NCBI GenBank assembly: GCA_004557035.1
Contig: SFFB01000042.1
Coordinates: 1-15,615 of the forward strand
Source: Bacteroidales bacterium
GTDB lineage: Bacteria > Bacteroidota > Bacteroidia > Bacteroidales > Bacteroidaceae
Reading direction: 5' to 3'
DNA length: 15,615 bases
The notes under the pieces are model-generated. The model searched no databases, was not told the DNA's origin, and saw nothing but the letters and a program-made list of their open reading frames with translations. Shown piece after piece: positions 7,442 through 13,088 of this stretch. Numbering within the stretch: position 1 is the first letter of the stretch; each line of letters begins with the position of its first letter. The position numbers were made by a program, and so were the translations under genes.

Positions 7442-8455
7442 ATGGAACTCGTTGAACAACTTATTTCTCGGGCCAAGGCCGACAAGCAATGCATCGTCTT
7501 GCCCGAAGGTACGGAAGAACGCACCCTCAAAGCAGCCAATCAAATCCTGACCGACGGCGTAGCCGACCTGATTTTGATTGGCAACCCCGACGAAATCCAT
7601 GCCCTCGCCAAAGAGTGGGGACTTGGCAACATCGGCAAAGCCACCATTATCGACCCCGAAAATAACCCTAAGGCCGAAGAATATGCCCAGCTGCTCTGCG
7701 AACTGCGCAAGAAGAAAGGCATGACCATCGAAGAGGCACGAAAAAAAGTGCTTGACCCGCTCTATCTGGGCTGCCTCATCATCAAAAACGGCGAAGCCGA
7801 CGGACAGTTGGCCGGTGCACGCAACACCACTGGCGACGTGCTCCGTCCCGCCCTTCAAATCATCAAGACCGCCCCGGGTATTACCTGTGTGAGCGGTGCC
7901 ATGCTGCTGCTCACCCACGCGCCTGAGTGCGGCGACAACGGTGTGCTCGTGATGGGCGACGTGGCCGTGACGCCCGTGCCCGACGCCAACCAGCTGGCAC
8001 AAATCGCCATCTGTACCGCCCGCACCGCCAAGGCCGTGGCCGGCATCGAGCCGCGTGTGGCCATGTTGAGCTTCTCCACCAAAGGCTCTGCCAAACACGA
8101 AGTGGTCGACAAAGTGGTCGAAGCCTTCGGCATTGCCAAAGAAATGGACCCCGCCCTCGTCATCGACGGCGAGTTGCAGGCCGACGCCGCTCTCGTGCCC
8201 TCTGTGGGCGCTTCAAAAGCTCCCGGCAGCCCCATTGCCGGTAAGGCCAACGTCTTGGTCGTGCCCAGTCTCGAGGTGGGTAACATTGGCTACAAGCTCG
8301 TGCAACGTCTGGGACACGCCACGGCTGTGGGACCCATCCTTCAAGGTATTGCCCGTCCCGTTAACGACCTCTCGCGCGGCTGCTCCATCGACGACGTCTA
8401 CAAAATGATAGCCATCACCGCCAACCAAGCCATTGCCGCCAAAGCAGGCTGCTAA
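7442..8455 (+). CDS. pta: Phosphate acetyltransferase Pta
   Basis: Pta converts acetyl-CoA and phosphate to acetyl phosphate and CoA, the first step of acetate formation. The protein has 337 residues and is the short single-domain form, without the N-terminal DRTGG/regulatory region of the 700-residue enterobacterial enzyme. The C-terminal signature is clear: PGSPIAGKANVLVVPSLEVG (251-270), GPILQG (297-302) and PVNDLSRGCS (306-315). The frame is open from 7397, but the ATG at 7442 opens on MELVEQLISRAK, the family start, and the earlier ATG lies over the promoter-like box. ackA follows after 30 bases in the same direction, so the two form an operon. Confidence 0.96.
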   Translation: MELVEQLISRAKADKQCIVLPEGTEERTLKAANQILTDGVADLILIGNPDEIHALAKEWGLGNIGKATIIDPENNPKAEEYAQLLCELRKKKGMTIEEARKKVLDPLYLGCLIIKNGEADGQLAGARNTTGDVLRPALQIIKTAPGITCVSGAMLLLTHAPECGDNGVLVMGDVAVTPVPDANQLAQIAICTARTAKAVAGIEPRVAMLSFSTKGSAKHEVVDKVVEAFGIAKEMDPALVIDGELQADAALVPSVGASKAPGSPIAGKANVLVVPSLEVGNIGYKLVQRLGHATAVGPILQGIARPVNDLSRGCSIDDVYKMIAITANQAIAAKAGC

Positions 8456-8485
8456 TCCATCAACCTCACAACACGCCAAAAACAA

Positions 8486-9676
8486 ATGAAAATATTGGTC
8501 ATCAACTGCGGTAGCAGTTCTATCAAATACAAACTCTACGAAATGGACGACAAGAGCGTGCTCGCTGCCGGAGGCATCGAGAAAATCGGTCTTGAAGGCT
8601 CATTCCTCAAAACAAAAATCAACGGCGAAACCAAAATCATAGAGTCGCCGTGCCCCACCCACACCGAGGGCATCAAACTCATGTTCGACACCCTGCTCAA
8701 CCCCACTTACGGCGCCATCAAGAGCCTCGACGAAATCTCCGCCGCAGGCCACCGCATCGTGGCAGGCGGACGCTTCACCAAGAGCCAAGTCGTCACCGAC
8801 GCCATGCTTGAAGAGTGGAAACAATATATGGAATTGGCACCGCTCCACAGCGAAGCCCATCTCAAAGGCTATGTGGCCGTGAAGCAGATGTTGCCCAAAC
8901 TGCCGCAGGTGTTTGTCTTCGACACGGCTTTTCATCAGACTATGCCGGCCGAGGCCTATATGTATGCCGTTCCTTATAAATATTACGAAAACAACAACAT
9001 TCGCCGCTGGGGCGCTCACGGCACCAGCCACCGCTTCGTCTCTGCCCGTGTGTGCGAATTCTTGGGCTGTGACCCCAAATCAACGCGCATCATCACCTGC
9101 CACATTGGCAACGGCGCCTCGGTGTCGGCAGTGAAAAACGGCGAGTGCGTAGACACCTCCATGGGCCTCACACCGCTTGAAGGACTCATGATGGGCACAC
9201 GCTCGGGCGACGTTGACCCCTCAGCAGTGTTAAGCATCATGAAGAAAGAAGGCCTCACCCCCGACCAAATGAGCGACCTGCTCAACAAAGAGAGCGGTGT
9301 GAAAGGCATCAGCGGCGTGTCGAGCGACATCCGCGAGGTTGAAGAGGCCATCAAACAAGGTAATGAACGTGCCGCTCTGGCACTCAAAATGTATGCCTAC
9401 CGCATCAAAAAATACATCGGTGCCTATACCGCTGCCATGGGTGGCGTAGACGTGGTGGTGTTCACTGCCGGCGTGGGCGAGCACCAATGGGACATCCGTC
9501 AGAACGCCGCCGGCGGTCTCGAGTGTCTCGGCATCAAACTCGACAAAGAGAAAAACCAGAAGAATTTTGGCGAGGAAGAAATCATCTCTACGGCCGACAG
9601 TCCCGTCAAAGTGGTGGTCGTGCCCACGGACGAAGAGCTCCTCATCGCTTCAGATACCCTCGACTTGGTCTCTTGA
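8486..9676 (+). CDS. ackA: Acetate kinase AckA
   Basis: Acetate kinase transfers phosphate from acetyl phosphate to ADP, giving acetate and ATP, the energy-yielding step after Pta. The 396 residues match the family length (about 400). Visible sites include the start MKILVINCGSSSIKYKLYE with N7, R90 in AGHRIVAGG, FDTAFH (145-150) with D146, HGTSH (178-182), HIGNGAS (206-212) and GTRSGDVDP (237-245). This is the ASKHA kinase fold, acting as a cytoplasmic dimer. The start is 30 bases after the pta stop codon. A terminator hairpin follows the gene at 9699-9742. Confidence 0.97.
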   Translation: MKILVINCGSSSIKYKLYEMDDKSVLAAGGIEKIGLEGSFLKTKINGETKIIESPCPTHTEGIKLMFDTLLNPTYGAIKSLDEISAAGHRIVAGGRFTKSQVVTDAMLEEWKQYMELAPLHSEAHLKGYVAVKQMLPKLPQVFVFDTAFHQTMPAEAYMYAVPYKYYENNNIRRWGAHGTSHRFVSARVCEFLGCDPKSTRIITCHIGNGASVSAVKNGECVDTSMGLTPLEGLMMGTRSGDVDPSAVLSIMKKEGLTPDQMSDLLNKESGVKGISGVSSDIREVEEAIKQGNERAALALKMYAYRIKKYIGAYTAAMGGVDVVVFTAGVGEHQWDIRQNAAGGLECLGIKLDKEKNQKNFGEEEIISTADSPVKVVVVPTDEELLIASDTLDLVS

Positions 9677-9698
9677 ACTAAGACGTCCATCTATTCAT

Positions 9699-9742
9699 TG
9701 AGCACTCCTATTTAATATATAGGGGTGTCTCAATGTCTTTTT
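9699..9742 (+). terminator. Terminator after pta-ackA
   Basis: CACTCCTAT (9703-9711) pairs with ATAGGGGTG (9719-9727) with one G-U pair. The stem is extended by TGAG/CTCA with a single bulged base. A run of five T ends it at 9738-9742. It lies 22 bases after the ackA stop codon. Confidence 0.7.
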
Positions 9743-9776
9743 CAACACAGACAAAACCTGACCAAACACCATAACT

Positions 9777-10922
9777 ATGAACGAGCAAAAACAGCCGGAC
9801 CATCGTCCTCTGCCGCCTCTGCCCGACACCCCCAAAACGTCGGCGCTACCGCCGCTTCCAGAAATAGACGACACGGCCGACATCAACGACGAAGACGGCG
9901 AAATCCAAGAATTCGACAATCCGCCTATGCAAAACGTAGGCTTGTTTGCCCGGCCGTTCTCTTTCCGCGGTCGCATCACGCGCTTGGAGTTTCTCCTGTC
10001 GCATTTGGTCTTTGCCTTGCTCGGCCTCGTGGGATATATGGCTTCGGTCTATGCCGAACTGGCCACGCTATGGGTGGGACAAGAAGCGGCCCAAACCGTC
10101 TACCACCGCATTATGATGGGCGCACTGGCTGTGGCCTGCTGGGTCTATACGGCCCAGGGCATCAAGCGCTCACACGACACCGGCAAGACGGGCTGGCTCT
10201 TTTATATCCCGTTTTACCACATCGTGCTGCTCTTCCGTCGCGGCCAGACCGCGGTCAACCGCTACGGTACGGCACCGGCCATCCATGTGACCGACACCAC
10301 CGTCCAGCAGGGCATCAAGCGTATGCGCACCCGAGCCTTCATCTGCGCCTTGGCCTGGTGGATTTGTTCGCCTGTTTATTTGGTTTTGTCTGCAGTCTGG
10401 CGCCTACAGCGTTGGAGTCTGCGCATTTTGCTCCTGTTTCTCTCGCCCTTCGTCATCTGGCTCTTCTCTTGTCTCACCTTGAACCATCACATTCAGCAGA
10501 GGCAAGGTTCGCTCGAAGACTCTGCCCGTGAAGTGGTTGAGGCTTTGAAGGCCGACGTGACGCTTCCGGTGGCGTCCATCCATTATGCCGGACGCGACGG
10601 CATGGCGGGCGAAGCCTTTGAACTGCAACTCAAAAAGGCCGAAATGCCCAACGTCTATGCCGCCATAGACCGCCAGCTGGCCGACACCGTCTCGACACTC
10701 TGGCAAGCCTGTCCCGACGAGATTTATCTCAGTGACGAAGACTATGGCTATTATAACGAAGACTACGCCCCCGTGGCCCAAGCGCCGGAAAAGGCCAACT
10801 GTCTGTCCTTCGCCAAGCGCGGTCTCCCTGTCAAGTCACGGCATGGCCACAGCGTCGATGTACGTCTCGTCATCAACCGCGACAGCCACACGGCCCGCTT
10901 GGTCATCATCGGCTTGAAGTGA
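9777..10922 (+). CDS. DUF805 domain membrane protein with extra C-terminal region
   Basis: This is a 381-residue inner-membrane protein of unknown function. Residues 1-55 are soluble, Pro- and Asp/Glu-rich (PLPPLP occurs at 11-16). A DUF805 domain follows: FSFRGRITRLEF (61-72), a hydrophobic helix (about 72-90), a second at about 112-126, IKRSHDTGKTGW (129-140), a third helix, then NRYGTAP (161-167). Two more hydrophobic helices (about 188-207 and 216-234) are followed by a soluble region of about 130 residues to the end, with an acidic Asp/Tyr patch near 320-333. DUF805 proteins are usually only 110-150 residues, so this one is extended at both ends. It stands alone between a terminator and a tRNA promoter. 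No function is claimed. Confidence 0.88.
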   Translation: MNEQKQPDHRPLPPLPDTPKTSALPPLPEIDDTADINDEDGEIQEFDNPPMQNVGLFARPFSFRGRITRLEFLLSHLVFALLGLVGYMASVYAELATLWVGQEAAQTVYHRIMMGALAVACWVYTAQGIKRSHDTGKTGWLFYIPFYHIVLLFRRGQTAVNRYGTAPAIHVTDTTVQQGIKRMRTRAFICALAWWICSPVYLVLSAVWRLQRWSLRILLLFLSPFVIWLFSCLTLNHHIQQRQGSLEDSAREVVEALKADVTLPVASIHYAGRDGMAGEAFELQLKKAEMPNVYAAIDRQLADTVSTLWQACPDEIYLSDEDYGYYNEDYAPVAQAPEKANCLSFAKRGLPVKSRHGHSVDVRLVINRDSHTARLVIIGLK

Positions 10923-11016
10923 GTTGCTTTTCCCGTGCTTCGGCATCAAATCCCCAAGAACAAATCTCCAAGAACAAAGAACTAAAGGTCTCTAAAAAGA
11001 AAAACGTCAAAGAAAC

Positions 11017-11047
11017 TTGGCGTATTTCACAAAACTTCATATCTTTG
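11017..11047 (+). promoter_or_regulatory. Bacteroidetes-type promoter for tRNA-Thr
   Basis: TTGG at 11017-11020, exactly 19 bases, then TATCTTTG at 11040-11047 (followed by CA). This is a near-ideal example of the Bacteroidetes sigma-factor consensus. Transcription would begin near 11054, giving a leader of about 55 bases before the tRNA. Confidence 0.75.
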
Positions 11048-11110
11048 CATCGCATTTGAAAAATCGCCCTCTGTGCTTCTTTTCAAATGTCGCAAAAAGA
11101 GACCTAAGTT

Positions 11111-11183
11111 GCCGAAATAGCTCAGTCGGTAGAGCATTTCATTCGTAATGAAAGGGTCGCCGGTTCGAGTCCGGCTTTCGGCT
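11111..11183 (+). tRNA. tRNA-Thr (anticodon CGT)
   Basis: The acceptor stem pairs GCCGAAA (11111-11117) with TTTCGGC (11176-11182) perfectly. The anticodon stem is TTTCA/TGAAA with loop TTCGTAA, giving anticodon CGT, which reads ACG (Thr). The T stem GCCGG/CCGGC (11159-11163/11171-11175) has loop TTCGAGT. The discriminator is T11183 and CCA is not encoded, unlike the tRNA-Met in this window. A recombinase gene begins about 180 bases downstream in the same direction, so the 3' end of this gene is the probable attachment site of the element to the right. Confidence 0.93.
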
Positions 11184-11224
11184 CACAGATTGAGGCAATT
11201 TTGCTCAAAATCAAGTCAAATGTA

Positions 11225-11266
11225 GGACACTGACGATATTTTATCGCCAGTGTTCTATGCGTTTTT
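11225..11266 (+). terminator. Hairpin terminator after tRNA-Thr
   Basis: GGACACTG (11225-11232) pairs with CAGTGTTC (11248-11255) with one G-U pair, extended by CGATA/TATCG across one A/C mismatch, with a short T loop. The tract GTTTTT (11261-11266) follows after five bases. It separates the tRNA transcript from the integrase gene. As it lies just inside the presumed element, it would be supplied by the inserted DNA. Confidence 0.68.
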
Positions 11267-11286
11267 CCCCGAGCACCTGCGAGGGG

Positions 11287-11318
11287 TCAGACAAAACTCA
11301 GACAGTGTATAACAGACA
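11287..11318. repeat. Three CAGACA direct repeats upstream of the integrase
   Basis: CAGACA occurs at 11288-11293, 11299-11304 and 11313-11318, the first two preceded by T and spaced 11 bases apart, about one helical turn. Short direct repeats beside an attachment site are typical of integrase arm-type or excisionase binding sites. This is an inference from position and spacing only. Confidence 0.4.
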
Positions 11319-11366
11319 TTTTTCAAAATCCCATTGAAAAAGAGGAGGACGAAAAATGTTAAAAAA

Positions 11367-13088
11367 ATGTGCGCTTACGCTATCCGCCAAAATCGGCAAA
11401 AAGACATTCTTCCCTACACGTTGCCCCAGCTTCATACGGGCAAAACTTGGTATGTGGATTTCTTCTGTTTAGACCCTGTTGATAATGTGATGAAGAGGAA
11501 AAAGTATCACCTCGACAGATTGAAGACGGTCGCCGAAAAGAAATCCCGGGCATCAGAACTCATTTCCACTCTTACATTGCGTTTGCGTTCCGGCTGGAAC
11601 GTATGGGTCAAAACCGAAACCTCGCGCGAGCATACACCTTTCAACGAGTGCGTAGAATTGTACCAAGCCTATTGTATGCGCTCGGCTGAGAAAGGTATGA
11701 TGAAAAAGAAGAGCGCGTATGGTTATCTCACTTATCTTGGTATGTTCACGGATTGGATAGAAAAGAATGGTCTGTCTGTGAAGTTCTGCTATCAGATAGA
11801 CCAATATCTTCTTTCCGATTTTTTGGAGCACATCCTTATAGACCGAGAAAGTTCTGCACGCACCCGAAACAATTACCTTGGTTGGCTTTCTTCATTTTGC
11901 ACTTGGATGGTGAGTAAGGGGTATCTGAAAGAGAACCCCACGAACAAAATACCCAAGTTGAAAGAAGAGCCTAAACTGCGCAATGCGCTGAGTTTACAGG
12001 AAATCAACCAACTGCACACCTATCTTGAAAAGACCAACAAACATTTTCTGCTGGCCTGCTTGATGGAGTATTACACCTTCATCCGTCCGATAGAGTTGGC
12101 ACAAATAAAGTTGGAACATATCCATATATCAGAGCAGAAAGTGTTTGTGCCTGGAACAATCAGTAAAAACAAGAAAGACGGAATGGTCGGATTAAACGAT
12201 ACCATTATTAAACTGATGGTAGAGTTGCACATCTTCGACCATCCAAGCAGCTGCTACCTATTCGGCAAGGATTTCAAGCCCAGCGAAAAACAGGCGCAGG
12301 GTCGTATTTTCCGCGACTATTTTATGAAGGTTCGAGAAGCTCTGCATTGGGATTTCAGCAAGCAGTTCTACTCCTTGAAGGACAGCGGCATTCGCGACCT
12401 CGCCAATGCCGAAGGTATTGTGGTCGCCCGCGACCAGGCGCGTCACAGCGACATCAGCACCACGAACAAGTACCTTAAAGGCGACAGCCTGACGGTACAT
12501 GAGCAAACCAAGCACTTCAAGGGTGCTTTCCGTGCGCCCGGTGAAGCCTTTGCCGCCCCAAAATCAGAATGCGCCCCTGCGCATACGGCAGAGGCTGCAC
12601 CCAGCACGGAATGTCCGGGCGGCTCTGCGCTGTCAGAGCCAGTCCCGTCCGCACCCGAAAAAGAAGTGCTTCTTCCGCTGACATCGGGAGAAAAAGAGGG
12701 CAAAAAGCAGTCCGATGAGAAAACGCCCGGTGCAACCGAGGAAGCCACCTGCGGTAAGCGTGAGGCAAGTGCCGCACCCAAACCATGCGCCCCTGCGCAT
12801 ACGGCACGCAGTACCTCACCGTCCGCAGGTTGTCAAGGCGGCTCTGTGCAGTCAGAGCCAGCCACTGAGGCGACCGATGGCAGCACCGCACCACAGAAAG
12901 AAAAGGCTGCTCCTATCCCCTCTTCTCCCGTAAACACTCCCGAAACCATAGTTGAGGACACCGCTGTGCAGGAAGCCCCTGCAAATACAGCCCGCGACTT
13001 TGACAGCCTTATAGCAGGCAAAGTCGCGGGAAAGAAAAAGCGGCAGCGTGTCAAGTCCAATATGATTTACTCCACCTCGAAAAAGTAG
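11367..13088 (+). CDS. Tyrosine-type recombinase (phage integrase) with long C-terminal extension
   Basis: Site-specific recombinase expected to insert and excise the element at tRNA-Thr. In the 573 residues, about 1-80 form an N-terminal arm-binding-type region (TWYVDF, LRLRSGWNVW), 90-190 a core-binding SAM-like domain, and 205-375 the catalytic domain. Catalytic residues: Arg240 in FIRPIEL, a Lys near 267, His360 in ARHSD and nucleophile Tyr369 in NKYL. The usual HxxR box reads Y335-S-L-K338. Family members usually end near 390; here about 185 further Ala/Pro/Ser/Glu-rich, probably disordered residues follow, containing two repeat units and a basic end. The start is uncertain: ATG 11367 follows a run of seven A. 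A TTG at 11334 is in frame, and the best Shine-Dalgarno site (11343-11348) serves ATG 11356 in another frame. The 3' end overlaps the tail gene by 22 bases. Confidence 0.88.
   Translation: MCAYAIRQNRQKDILPYTLPQLHTGKTWYVDFFCLDPVDNVMKRKKYHLDRLKTVAEKKSRASELISTLTLRLRSGWNVWVKTETSREHTPFNECVELYQAYCMRSAEKGMMKKKSAYGYLTYLGMFTDWIEKNGLSVKFCYQIDQYLLSDFLEHILIDRESSARTRNNYLGWLSSFCTWMVSKGYLKENPTNKIPKLKEEPKLRNALSLQEINQLHTYLEKTNKHFLLACLMEYYTFIRPIELAQIKLEHIHISEQKVFVPGTISKNKKDGMVGLNDTIIKLMVELHIFDHPSSCYLFGKDFKPSEKQAQGRIFRDYFMKVREALHWDFSKQFYSLKDSGIRDLANAEGIVVARDQARHSDISTTNKYLKGDSLTVHEQTKHFKGAFRAPGEAFAAPKSECAPAHTAEAAPSTECPGGSALSEPVPSAPEKEVLLPLTSGEKEGKKQSDEKTPGATEEATCGKREASAAPKPCAPAHTARSTSPSAGCQGGSVQSEPATEATDGSTAPQKEKAAPIPSSPVNTPETIVEDTAVQEAPANTARDFDSLIAGKVAGKKKRQRVKSNMIYSTSKK
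12569..12642 (+). repeat. Double-hairpin repeat unit, copy 1 (inside integrase gene)
   Basis: The unit begins with a 22-base stretch identical to copy 2 (12569-12590 versus 12785-12806). It contains TGCGC-CCCT-GCGCA (12570-12583) and ends with GGCTCTG, 6 bases, CAGAGCC (12621-12640). It is read in frame as CAPAHTA...GGSALSEP. Both hairpins are conserved in the second copy while the middle differs. Confidence 0.7.
12785..12861 (+). repeat. Double-hairpin repeat unit, copy 2 (inside integrase gene)
   Basis: It begins 216 bases (72 codons) after copy 1 with the same 22 bases, including TGCGC-CCCT-GCGCA (12786-12799). It ends with GGCTCTG, 6 bases, CAGAGCC (12840-12859). The middle is three bases longer than in copy 1, so the reading frame is kept. 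It encodes CAPAHTA...GGSVQSEP. Confidence 0.7.

Noticed and set aside
12517..12894. 125-codon minus-strand frame opposite the integrase tail, with repeated TAQSR and PYAQGR
   Set aside because: The repetition follows from the DNA repeat units; the plus-strand integrase frame is continuous through the same region. It is kept only as an observation under the repeat finding.
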